In this document: positions 24,484-36,400 of the stretch, piece by piece
How the letters are laid out: each line of letters starts with the position of its first letter
How positions within the stretch are numbered: position 1 is the stretch's first letter
Assembly (NCBI GenBank): GCA_036897445.1
Contig: JAYMTL010000140.1
Span: 1-49,786 of the forward strand
DNA length: 49,786 bases
Source of the DNA: Pelargonium tetragonum
Lineage: Eukaryota > Streptophyta > Magnoliopsida > Geraniales > Geraniaceae
Direction of reading: 5' to 3'
Notes under the pieces: model-generated
What the model was told of the DNA's origin: nothing
Seen by the model: the letters and a program-made list of their open reading frames with translations, nothing else
The model's database searches: none
Translations under genes and position numbers: made by a program

Positions 24484-24714
24484 ACTAATACAGAACAAGC
24501 TAGTTAAAGTCTTAGAGGAATAGAAGTAGCTATAGGGAATACCAAAGAAGGGTACGCTCGTAATGATAGGGTGCACCAACAGCAAGACTCATCGTAATAA
24601 GAGCGCAGCTCCTAAGATACAAGGTAGAGCTAAACCTGTACGGGTCAAGTACTTAGTAAGATTAGAGCTACTATTATCCTGAGGAAAGGTACAGCTCTGA
24701 ACGAGGTTATAGTT
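24484..24714 (-). pseudogene. Island C: membrane-protein-like frame, 77 codons
   Basis: The minus strand is open for 77 codons except for one TGA at codon 42, ending at TAA (24,481-24,483). A polar first third (including SSSNLTKYLTRTG) leads into LALPCILGAALLLR, then VLLLVHPIITSVPFFGIPYS, so two membrane segments are possible. The TGA falls between them; read as Trp it would give LLLRWVLLL. Codon choice (TTA, GCT, CTA, CTC, GTA) matches the other islands. There is no ATG start. The plus strand of the same island gives Lys/Arg-rich pieces such as KSAAPKIQGRAKPVRVKYLV that recall histone tails, which is the rival reading. No family is assigned. Confidence 0.25.
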
Positions 24715-27700
24715 CTAGACAGATATATGAGGTATTCTACTAAACTCGCTTAGCGGCAGAGAGTCCTGAAAATACATTAACGAGGTCGTAATACTGATTT
24801 TGAGTTAAACCCTCTTTATAAGTAGATAGAGTATACCCCTACAACTTCCACTAAATAAAACTAGAACAACTAAGAAAATGGCAGCTTTTAATTCTTTTAA
24901 GTAAGACTAAGAATCTATGTCTCTCTATTTTTCTATACTACAATAGGGTAATAAGAAGCTCCTAAATAAGTCCCCATTTCTAATCTAAGCTTCAAAACAC
25001 TTTGCAAGCACTCTGGTTTAAACGACACTCAATGAGATTCAATTTTGTACAATACTAAAAAGTAGCTAAGAATAAAAGAAACCGAGTAAATCAAGAGATT
25101 TCAAATTCACCTATCGGGTTTAACTGTCTAGAATTCTTTTAGTTTTAACTTCTTTTATTCCAAGCCCTTTCCTTATCGGGGAGAGAAAGCTCAGTCATGG
25201 ACCTAGTCAATATATATAACTCTCCTCTTTATTTTTCTGTTAGCTGAGGAAAGGAAACTTCTACTGAACTAGAGCTCGTTACCTCAAAATACCCTAAAGT
25301 GGGTTTCCTTATTATCAAGTATATCTAATTTACAAGAGTACAAATAAATCAAAAAGCAAAAGTCCTGGCAAAGCAAGAACTTATAGATTATTTGAGAATA
25401 CTCGCTTTTCATTCGCTAGCTTATTATATGTCTCTAAACAATTAACAGTAGACAAAAGTGCCTTGAGATTATTGATTCAAATGCAACCCCGGTGCCATAC
25501 CCAAAATCTTTAAAGACTTCGGCGAGTAGGCATAAACTTGTTATGAACAAAAGGATAAACTATTCCTACTATATATTTTCTATCAAAAGGAAGCCAGTAG
25601 GCAATGATACACCCCTTAATAATTTGGGGTAATTCTTACACCTAACCTGATCAAACTTCTTTTTTTTGTCTAGGTTGTCCCATGATACCCCGGTTTCACA
25701 GTACTGGATCTTACAAAGCCTACTTGTAATAAAAACTCTTACTCTGAACTGCTTCTGGAATCTAATAAAGTTTGGACCTAGGGGTTTTGCTAGCATTACT
25801 TCAAATTAGAGAAACTCTTGGGTGCTTACTTATTTAAACCAATATTAAGCACAATTATATAAAGTGACAAGAGCTACCGCGGACTGGTATAGCTGCTAAA
25901 CTCTTAAGGGCCCGCAACTATAATCAACGTAAAAAGTTTGTAACAAAAGGGACTTTTTATATAATGTCAGATTGTAATTGCTAAAGTAATATAACAAGCC
26001 TCTTCGCAGACAACTTTCGTGTAAGGAGGTTCTATACTTGGTAGGTATAGAGGGTCTCTTAATAAAACAAGTCAAGTAAGGTTTTATATATCAATCACTA
26101 TAATAAAGAATATATTATTAATGAATATGGCCCCCTTTTGCTTTTGTGAAAACGCATAAAATGACTACCGACTGGCAAGGGAATTTACTAAGTATAAGCA
26201 CCCCTTTTTAAGGTATGTTTCACTCAACCGGAATTTCTAAGCACTGACAATTGTCATAGATTCACAACATGTTGCAAGACTTTATTCGAGCTCGAATTCT
26301 TGTCAAAAATCCACAAAGTATGTCTTAGTTTAGCTAATTTAGAGGAGCCTCCTTACATCTATACAGGTATTGCAGACCTTGGACTCTAAGTTCGAAATCC
26401 TGCTTTTTAGCACTCTCCAGCTTCTGGAAAAACTCTTCCGTGCGGAAAGTCTTCTAGAGCTTTAGTATCATAGGATTGAAAAAGGGAGTCCTGTACCGAG
26501 TGAGTAAGCTCTCTATATTTTTTTAACTTGATACTTCATATTTAATAAAAAAGGATTCCCTTTTCAAAAGGAACAAATTTCTTTGTTATTTATCTAAAAA
26601 CCTACCCGGAATTTAGCAATTCCCAACCCTAAAGCATACTGTATATAGTGCAAACTTATCTTACAAAGTGCCAAGAATGAATACATTGTCAGGAGACTCT
26701 AAACCGGAGAGATTAGACCTAGACGATACCAATAGAGCTAAAAGTTATAGGAAAGTTAAAATATGCACAACCCAAAAAAGGATGCTTCTTAAAAAGCAAG
26801 GACACCCAGAGTATAAAAAGTTTTTGAAAGACTGCCTTATCCAGATCCTTTTTCGTACACAGGTAATACCCTGAGGTCGGGCTGTTATAGTGGAGTAGAG
26901 TCAATTTACTGAGAAATAGACTTCTATATACGATACGCTGCGAATGTTAAGGGCAAGCTGCACTAAGAAAATTCCTAGTGGCTAGTATAGGACTCTTATT
27001 GTGATAATTTCACGAACCCCTTTCAATCGGTTGCATATAACAGTATGAATGCTTTATATTTATCTGGTAAAAGCACCGACTTATAAGGAGGATCCGGCTT
27101 AGAAAAGAAAGGAGAGTCCCCAGTTCGTAGAAAATTCCTCAAATTGTAAAGTTTTTTACACTAAAGCCTTCGATCAAGTAGCTTTGTTTACTACATGGGA
27201 TTTGGGCTCTACCGTTCCCTTCTAAAGTTAGAGGGACTTCATGTGAATGTATTCCCAGGCTTTTGTATTAATTGTCATTGTATTTTGTTAGTTTCTTTAG
27301 AAAGGAAATTTCCTTAGAAGATCCCGGGGTTGCCAGGGGGGATTTAACTGCCGATAGAGTCTATATCTTGGAATCTTTGGCTTTGTGGTAATGCTTTATT
27401 TCTGGGGAATGCCCATGCTCTAATATAGGAATATAACAAGCTTTTTACATTGAGGGGCTGAGGGAAGTCTATTCCACGGTTTTGGAAACAATAAAAAAAA
27501 TTAAGTTAAACGGATTCTATGGCCTTTTATGATCCTATAAGCCTAGCCGGTTAATAAATGAGCTTCACGTAGATTCCCCCCTTTTAACCTAGAGAATAGT
27601 GGTGCAAATGGGACGAAACTTTTCATACATATAAGTAAGCAAGACGAAGTTGTATTTGGGTAAGGAGTCCTTTCTTTTTTAGGATAATCATGTTTTAAAT

Positions 27701-30700
27701 ACAGCTATGATTGTCAGAACGTCAGAGTATGAATATAAAGATGTATATATACATACCTGCGGTCTTAATGCTTATCCGGCCCCAAGTTAATTTAAGAAGT
27801 TAGAAGAGTTTCTTTTCTCTGCACAAGTAAATGCTAACAAGAAACGGGAGTCTATAATATCTAACAGACTCGGAGGAATTCCAATGAGTTAGTTATAAGA
27901 ATTCTAGTTGGGTTTTTACAAGTCAAGTTTACCTATCCATTGCTTTTTTGTTTAAGTCGAGTACGAGGTATTGTAAATAAGAGGGGGTTTCCTACTCTTT
28001 ATTTTAGTCCCGTATAGAGTCCGAATAGCGGGTCTTTTATAGGAGCCCTACCCTCTTCCCTAGAGGGAGTCCCGGGGATTTGAGACCTTGAAGGAATAAG
28101 GAAAAACTCTTAGTAAAGCTTTATAATAGTTATAATTTTAAAGATTGTTTGGGAACCGCTTGATTTTTAGGTTTTCTATTCAGTTTAACTTTTAGTTGTA
28201 ATAGCGCTGCGCTAACCGGCCCCTGTATAGGAAAGACTTTATAAGGTATTACACAGGTGTATGAATTCCTTTTTCATCGAAAGTATCGAAAGTGTAACTC
28301 GGATTATAAGTATCTCTTATCAGTATATTTTTATTATACCCCTAGCAACTAGAAATGCCTTAGAAAATTCAGACCTAGAGCTATCTTAGTATTCTATACT
28401 ACACTACGATGTATTTCAAAGGTAATGCAATTAAGAAAAGAACCTCTAATAATATAAAATTTTAAGATAGGTCTTGGTTTTAAGTAAGGGTTTATCTTAC
28501 TCTAGAGTCCTTTTTACTCTTGTATTTTTTACTGATGATGTTTCGTGTATAAAATGACTTTCCTGAAATAGTTTCTACCGAGCATTGCCTTTCTCCGCTT
28601 TTGCCCGCACCTATATCCAAGTTACGCAATAAAGTAATAAAGGAAGAGCTCTTTACAATTTATAAGGTACACTACTCCTACTTTCAAGAATACAGAGAAA
28701 CCCCTTAAGCCTTGAAAGGAGCTCCAAATAGCACTCCAAACAAGATCTAAGAACCGCTATAATATACCAAGAGTTTCACTAAATCACATATATATATTGA
28801 AGAGACCTTTTAACCCCCTGAATTCCAGATTCGATAATTAAGGCTTTTCTCGATACTGAAATTACTTAAATAGAAGACATAACTAGTAACACCTCAACCA
28901 AATGAAGGAAAACTTATCAAAATAGACTTACTGGTATAACCAACTTTTCATATATAAATTAGGAAATAATCAAATATGGGGTAATATCCCTATCTACTTA
29001 ATAGGCTTAGGAAAAGTAGAGGGAAACCCAGATATAAAAAAAAGAGAACCTTGTACTTATTGATTGACGGGGCCCTCTTTCTTTGCATGATCTTGTTCTA
29101 AAATATTCAACAACGCATTTTGGATATAGCTTTAGCATTTACTGCTTTCAAAGTCTTTATTTGTTAAGTTTTAATGTAGACAGAATCACAGGATACTCAA
29201 TCTGATACTTAAAATTATATGTAGCTTTTTATTAAGCGAGGTATAAACAATATAGGGACGTCCGGGTATTTACGGATTTCAATTTGGTTCTAGGTAGGAT
29301 AGAAAGGATTGACTCATGTTAATTCATCCGATGAGCGAAACTCCTAAAATTACTAAAGTCATAATCACTTAGATAATGAATAAAATTACGGATCTATACA
29401 AAACAAAGCCTCACATTAATTGGTTTAATAAAGACTAAGAGAGTTCCTAATGAGCACATTTTTTAGTCTAGGGGTATCAAACAGATGTAAGTTCTTTTTG
29501 CTCGCCGGGAAACAGGAATAAAGGGTTACAAGGAGGACTTAAGTAGGGTATATAATGAAATGAGAAGGAGTCTCCTAATGGGCTAGAATCTTGTAAAAAG
29601 TTTATGTTAGATCTCTGATTGCCAGAAGTACTTGGGCTTATATTTGTTATAAGTCGGCCTCCTCTTGTTTGAAATCCCTCGTTGTAGATTCAATATATTA
29701 TTTTTACCCATTCTTCGTTAAATAGTAGAACTCTCTTACTTTACAGAATATCCTACAATATAAAGCTAGTGAAAGGCCGGGGCACATGCAATTAATAACT
29801 GCAAGAAATAGCTAAACGTAAGGGCACTCTCGGGAACTTTTCTATGTTAAAAGAATATCCCAGTTGAATTCCTAAATCCAATTTAAAAACCCACAAGCAA
29901 GCTATATGGCTAAAATATAGGGGGCCCCTCTTAAAACCCAATATAAAAGGAGCCCCTTTAAGGGTATTTATTACTTCTCCTTTACCTATGTCAAGAGTTC
30001 TGCAACTCTCTTTTTGCTAGTTAGGCTTCGTTTTTATCAAGGTCTATAAAAAAATCTGTCGAAAAGGAGGAAAGAATTAACACACGGTTTTTCAGCCATT
30101 ACGGAACGGATAAGTTTGACCCGGGTTACTATTACAGGTTCCGCATAACTCCACAAGGGAAGCCGCTTTTGAAACAGCCCCGGTATTTAATGATAAACTC
30201 AAAACTTAGCTCACTACAATGAAGGCTCATAAGTGTATACACCAAGACCATAAGCACTAGAAAAAAACTTTTTTACAACAACTATATTACATTGGCTCCT
30301 TTTACCAGAACTTTATAAACCTCGTATCCAACAGGCCTCTAAGTGGACTCTGGGTAGTGGAACCTATAGGAATACTAGTAAGTTACAAACAAAATAGACT
30401 TGATACAAATATTCTTGGTTAGTCTCTAAAACAGGGGAGTAGTCTAAGCAGCAAGATAGTTTATGAATAGAGGATGGGTGCTCGCTAAATTAAATACTTT
30501 GATAAATCTGTGTAATCGGTACAGCACAGCGCCTTTGGCCAATACTTAGATACAGGTTTTCCATTCTCAGTGAGGGTTCTTTAAATTACAGTATCGAGAC
30601 GAATTATCTCACTTCAAGAGATTTAAGTAGAAAAACTATAACTACGGGTAATATAACAAGTAAGGAAAATCAAACTTACTCCCGCATTTAGCTCCTAGCC

Positions 30701-32193
30701 AAGACTGGGGCTCGTTTTACTAAAAATTAGAAACATTAGTAGTATCTAACTTCAATGTACTTTTAGCCAATGAGCCTAGAAGCACTTTTTGAATAAAGTT
30801 AGGCTGGATAGAACAACGCAGCCTTAAGCCTTGTGTTGCAGGTTCAAGTCCTGTCAATAAGGAGCTCTTAAGAGGGGAAGGGCTACTTATTGAAAGAGTC
30901 AATATAAGTCATTTTATTCGATTTATATTTAGGGGCATAACAAAGAATTAAAGAATTAGTGTGTGTATGAAGGTTCTAATCTAGTTTTCAGGCCTTGTGA
31001 GAATAAGTATATAAAATGTATTTGTCACAAAAGTACTTGAAGGAAACCCTAGGGATTGCGAGATATAGCTCTCAAAAAGTAAAAGACCTTTTCTCTGATA
31101 AAACATAGAATGAATACGCTAAAAGTCGCGAGTTCGAATCTAGTATTATACTTTCGGTACCTCCTTAAAACTTCCCGGGTTACTGAGGGTCTATTAGGTC
31201 TCTAATTTTGTACAAGTAATAGGTCTATGAATTTTTGTTTCACTTTTTAAGGAGTACCCGTTGTGTTAAAGTTCTACTCGTAGAGTCCAAGATAAGCTTT
31301 TAATCCTTTAACAGTGTCTTGTACTTCTCAGGAGAATGCCCGTAGTTGTGGATAAATAGAGAAAAGAATCCGAAGGAGGCTAATTCTAGCTATAAATGGA
31401 GTATTGCTTCAACTTTTTCTCGGCTAATATGCTAATATAAAGGGAAGGTTTCGAGTCTTCTAACTAAAGTAAAACGTAAATCCTGCAGCCCTTAATTTAG
31501 ACTCTAATTTGGTCGAGGTAGTTAGAGTCTAACCGGATTCCTGATTAGGGAATTTGTAAGTAAAGTAAATAGAGTTTTCACTGAGCAAGGTTATAAACTA
31601 AGGTAAGTCAAGCCCTCCCTCTTTTTTTGGAGCCTTGCCTACTTTACAATTCAAAAGAGTTCCTTATTTGTTAGATATTTGCGACACTAAGTATAGAGTA
31701 TAGAAAACTTTGGGTATTTCCTACTCAGGTCCGTAATATTAGATAACAAACATTAGGCCCCATAAGGTTTAAATCCGGGGTTAACTTTTTATATCTATAA
31801 CTTTAAACAAAAAAGCTACCTATAAGTTTACGTGGAAAGGCCCTCTGCGGATAATACTATAAAGTCTTATTGTTTGTAGCTTTAAGAGCAAGAGTAGAAA
31901 CCGTAGGGATTACAGGAATTGTAAAAAGGTTTCAATGTATCAAATTAAGAAATTCACAGAAGGATCTTGACTAGACATTTTTAATCTGGTATTTGAAATG
32001 AATTAGGACTCACTTTATAGATTCCGCAATTTTCTTGGATATTTATTGACCGGTATTCTATTAGGAGGTTTTTATCATTAGAAATCTTGTATGCAAAGGT
32101 GTATTTTAAGGTTTATATAACAACCTCTTCCTGCTATATCAGTAAGACTCAATTCCTATTGGAGAGTCGTAGTGCATGTCTAATGAAATTCTA
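24715..32193. other. Gene-poor spacer (7.5 kb)
   Basis: No supported protein gene. It holds GGGCCC at 25,908, 29,070 and 29,922, a 9-bp tandem duplication (ATCGAAAGT twice, 28,276-28,293) and the tRNA-like remnant at 30,789-30,862. The 60-codon minus-strand frame at 30,720-30,902 runs antisense to that remnant and is not accepted. The frames at 25,569-25,796, 26,668-26,874 and 26,719-26,904 have no recognisable motif. Confidence 0.5.
30789..30862 (+). pseudogene. Decayed tRNA-like sequence, closest to an Arg-type tRNA
   Basis: From GGATAGAACAAC (30,806) to GCAGGTTCAAGTCCTG (30,838-30,853), spacing and sequence follow a bacterial or organelle tRNA-Arg pattern: D-loop GGATAG, 32 bases to the T-stem, and a seven-base T-loop TTCAAGT. 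The T-stem pairs at all five positions with one wobble. The D-stem pairs at three of four and the acceptor at about four of seven. The anticodon stem does not pair and position 33 is not T, so it cannot be a working tRNA as read. The antisense frame gives GLEPATQGLRLRCS, a peptide type typical of the strand opposite tRNA genes. It is probably a tRNA fossil or a tRNA-derived repeat; no isotype can be fixed. Confidence 0.4.
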
Positions 32194-32304
32194 AAACATC
32201 CTAGCTTTCAAGACAAAGAAGAGTAGGGCTATAAAGGCTTCTAAGATGCGTATTACAAGGTATAGCTCTGTTGTCATATATGGGTATATAAAAGAAATGC
32301 AAGG
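32194..32304 (-). pseudogene. Island G: short membrane-protein-like frame, 37 codons
   Basis: A minus-strand frame of 37 codons bounded by TAG at both ends, with an ATG at codon 10. The core LYLVIRILEAFIALLFFVLK is a good single membrane segment. The DNA TAGAAGC...CTACTCTTCTT recalls TAGAAGCTATACTCTTCTT of island A2. The plus strand is open for about 57 codons as a Lys/Arg-rich peptide (KTKKSRAIKASKMRIT then SSVVIYGYIKEMQ). Too short to stand alone; included because it shares the island vocabulary. Confidence 0.2.
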
Positions 32305-33337
32305 CTACTATATTAGGGCAGCGGGTTTTCAGCTATGATCTAAAGAGGAGTTTACTTTGAAGATAGGGTTGGAGAGTTAAGTAAGGAAATAGGAATTAGG
32401 GACTTTATAAGACATCTAGCTTGTTTTGCGCTATGAGTTTCTCTTGTAAAACTGTGGATTAAACCACAATTGTCAATTGGAAGGGGGAACCCGGAATAAT
32501 CGGGATTTTATCTTTACTGTTCTATAAATAAGGAAATAGGGGGACTGTGCGTGACTTCGAAACTCGTTGTTAACAACAAGTAAAGGAGTACTAATAGAAA
32601 AATGCAAAAGCGCTGACTCATTAAAAGCTACTTTTACTGGGAGGAACCCTAGACTCTCTATAAAAAGTGAAAAACTAACTTACCAATGTACCCAGAGGAG
32701 TCCCTTTGTATAAATCCCTTTTTTACAATAGCCTTGTTAGTAAGCTAGAGATAACCTGATATTAGTCGTGTGGGCAGCCCCTCAGCACCCTATATATGTG
32801 AACATACACTTAAAAAGATTCCCGAAACATAAAAAAAGAGGTTATATTACAAATAAAGAAAATACGGAATCGCTTAATATAAAGTAGTTATTAAATCAAA
32901 AGAAGTACTTTGTTTGTTAAATAAGCCCAGATTTATGGCAGCAGAATTAATAAGGGATGGAATTCCCACGGTAAAGAATTTAAAGGTTCAAGTCGAATGC
33001 GCTCGGGGTAAAGAGTAATAGGATGGGGAATCCCCAGTTGGTTAATATCACGTAGGACAGAAGGGCGCATAATATATTAAATTTAGTAGTTCCCAACCTA
33101 GATTATTAGAAAAATTTCATCAGATATAGGATAAATCTTTAGGTCCTCGTAATAAGCAGAACCTAGTTCCTAATGGCAAAAGGGTTTGTACTTTTTCAAA
33201 GCAATTGGACGAACAAGTTAATTTCAAAATTTCAGAGGAAAGCTTTTTGTGCAAACTATTTTGAGTCTGCGGAGACTTAGAGCCGTAATTGATCGCTAAG
33301 GGTTTTTGCAAAAACCTGTTTTTACAGAAAAAAGTAA
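32305..33337. other. Spacer, nothing recognised
   Basis: About 1 kb without a supported gene. It contains the 12-bp palindrome GTTGTTAACAAC (32,566-32,577) and a 63-codon minus-strand frame (33,120-33,311) with no motif. Confidence 0.5.
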
Positions 33338-33469
33338 TTTATTTACTTTAAGTTTGAGATTTTTTGTCTCCTTATTCCGATTCTTTTATATGCCTCTCCT
33401 CTTTACTGAGTGTTGTTCCAAGTCTTCCTTACTTTTCTGTTTAGAACGAGAAATATAGGAATCCTTTTC
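33338..33469 (+). pseudogene. Island K: weak membrane-protein-like frame, 44 codons
   Basis: The frame lies between TAA (33,335) and TAG (33,470), with one TGA at codon 24. It gives FCLLIPILLYASPLY, then after the TGA VLFQVFLTFLF. Read as Trp, the TGA would leave one continuous hydrophobic stretch. There is no ATG. Island vocabulary is only partly present, so this is the weakest member of the set. Confidence 0.15.
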
Positions 33470-36400
33470 TAGGTTTTCCGGGGAATCCTATCTGCTGCTG
33501 TAGAAGAACTGTAGGTTTTACCTTTTAACACACTGACGCTTCCTAGTTATTAGTCTGCAACACAAAGAAAGTTATAGAAAAGTTCCTTATATTATTTAGT
33601 TAAAAAATTCCAAATGCGGACCCTTTTTGAAAAGTAATAGTACAGTCTATACTAAGCCCTAAAACCGAGAATTCTCACGAACACTTGTTCCGACTAAAAA
33701 TAAGGACGCTTACAATCGAGAATTTCCTTTTGTACACTAGATTCCTAAATAGAGCCGCAATGTAATTCTTAGTTTTCTATCTCCCTGTTTATCGGTTCTT
33801 GCAGGCAGGTAAGGCACTAGGAGACCCCTATTTACTTTAAATGAAAAAGTACTAACACTACTATGTATGAAAGACTCTTTACTTTCCACAAGCTAAACCT
33901 GAGATCCCTTTCTCTTTTAACAAGAAAATAAGGACTACACTGTACAAATAAAGGTTTTTTACTCAACATATTAACGGGGGTTCCCTTAAGGGTTCTTTTA
34001 CTGTAGCATTTCCTTCTAATTTTTTGTAATTAATAAAGTTAGAACTCTTGTTTTTTTGGAGATTCTCTATGGTTGAGTAGGTCTATATTTATGTAAATTT
34101 CGAATAATACTGAGATTAAGAGACTGATTCGACAACCCTTTTTGTATCCCAATTCCATATATAAATAAGTAAGAAAACTTTCGTAAGAAGTCCTAAAAGC
34201 TTGGGTAGATTTAATTTTAGAAGCGCTAGGTGCTGAATTCCTAGTAATTAACCTCAAAGAATAATGAGTTCCTTTAGCGTTCCCTCTTCAGAAACTCTGC
34301 ACTTTTTCGCACTGCGGAGCCCTGCTATTAAGAGCCCTTATACTTTTTAATTATCAAGAGCTTCTTTCAAGTCCCAACCCTTACCCTCGTGTACGGAATT
34401 CCTTAGGGGGTTAACCGCTGTACCTCTTCTCCTATATAGGGCGAGCCTTTACCGGGATTAATATAGCTAAATTCAGAGACTTTCTGCTCTGTTCCTAACA
34501 TTAAAAAACTCGTGTTTTTCTTTTCTCCAGGCGATAAAATATATTAGAGGGGTATTAGCCAGCCAACCATAAATAAAGGGGAAGCTTAGTATAATCGGGT
34601 TTTCCTTGTCTGTGAGATTAAGAAATAGCCCTTTAAGAGTTAAATTTTCGGGTTGTACTTTGATTTTGCAATAGATAGAAGAGGTCTAGCCTTTTTGTTT
34701 ACTAGAAACGGAGAGCCCAAAAAATGAAATTTAGTGAAAAATCCAAGGACACACACCTAATATTTCTTAGTAAGCTGGGAAGAGCTCCACCCCGTTTCTT
34801 AAGGGATAAAAGTATAGGAAATCACTATTTGAATTGAATGCAGGCGGTAGAACATCTATATATAAAATAGGGATGCCCAATTTGTAAAAAGGAACTCTAG
34901 ATAGCAGGGAAGCTTCTATTCTATGTGTATTTAGCTTAGGCAAGTGAATGCCCCTGTTGTAAAAAAAGGAAAGTGTTGCTACTTAGGCGCCCCTATGTGA
35001 CTAAGAAAAGGACAATACTCAAATTTGAAAAAGAGAAATTTAACCTATAATAAATAAACAAAGATCCTAGAACGAGGTTTTAGGAGAGCTTGTAAACGTA
35101 TTGGGATTTTAAAAGAAATGAAAACTTAGGATGTAGCTTTCATACTTCCCTTATTTGTTTTCTAGAGGAATAAGGAATAGAGCTTGTAGTATAAGGCCTT
35201 AAAATAGTACAAAACTATCTTTATATAACATCCTTCAAGGGGTGTATCGTTCAAAACTTGTTTAATTAAGTAAATCTATACTGAAATGGGTAAATGCGGA
35301 TGGGTAGAAAGTTCATTTTAGCTTCTATATAAAATTATGTATGTTACTTGTATTCTATATAGGTAACTTAATTCTACATTCTACAACGCAAGAAAAGTCT
35401 AAATAAATAATGAACTAAAATATTTTAAAGATTAACCAAGACTTCGGGTTACCCTTATTCATTTGGGTTTATGCTTGTCTAACTCCCAGTTTTTTGGCAA
35501 ATGATTTAGCAACTTTTTAAGCCTAAATTTTCTTTTCTAGAAACTTATTTTCTATTTCTCCTTGTATTCATTTTCATGAGGAAAGCCCAACCTGCAAAAC
35601 CTAAGTAAAATAAACCCGTTGGTATTTAAGCTTTTATTGTTTCACTTTTGAATTATGCTAATATAGGGGTCTCCGCCGTTCCCGGCTTCCATACAATAAT
35701 AAAGAATAAAGACGCCTTTTGCTTCTTTATCAATTTTACAATAGGAGTTGACAAACTCTACTGTTTCTTTCGAACACCCCTCTTACTTGCTTGTAACATA
35801 AATTAGTAACAAAAAACCTGTTAAAGAACGAAGTTGCAATTTTAGGCTTTCATTCCAATGTATATAAAAGTGACTTTTACCAATATTTTCGTCAGACTTT
35901 AAAACCGCTATAGAAGGTTTAATCCTAGAGAGAGAACTTCTTAACAACCGATCGATATGCTTTTCACATCTCCCTAAACTTGACGAAAACAAGAAATTCG
36001 CGGAAGTTTCTTGACTAACCACCTTATAATTTTTTCGTATTTGGTATCTGGATTTTAATTACGACTCATCTCATAAACAGATTTAAACAGAAATCGCATG
36101 CTTCTTTTTTGGGTTTTAGCTATAGGTTATACTATGTTCGTTTGTACTACAATAAATATTTGTATATATTGCGACCAAAAGCTTTAGAGCTATAATATAA
36201 ATAGTATAGTAGCTTGTAATTCCATCATATTAGGAATTTAGATAGGAGTTTTGACTTACGCTTCGTTATAAAATAAAACAACCCATGATGAAAAAGTCAG
36301 GGATACTTCGGAGTAGCGTTAAAAGGATTGTTCTAAATTATTCTTGTAATATACAAATCCTGCTGCAGAGAAGCTTTGATATTGATAAATACAAAGAAAA

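Noticed and set aside
24542-24760. Histone H4 call from HR...IQG..KP on the plus strand of island C
   Set aside because: The same stretch aligns about equally well with H3 after other gaps, which shows how permissive such Lys-rich matches are. It is kept only as part of the rival-reading finding.
29328-29341. CCGATGAGCGAAAC, resembling a hammerhead ribozyme core
   Set aside because: The conserved U of CUGAUGA is changed to C, there is no room for stem II, and no flanking stems I or III can be drawn.
30720-30902. 60-codon minus-strand frame with GLEPATQGLRLRCS
   Set aside because: It runs antisense to the tRNA-like sequence; the peptide is the familiar shadow of a tRNA gene.
31079-31152. Possible tRNA around GAGTTCGAATC with a partly pairing acceptor stem
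   Set aside because: Five of seven acceptor pairs and four of five T-stem pairs can be drawn, but the anticodon stem has no pairs and the D-loop lacks GG.
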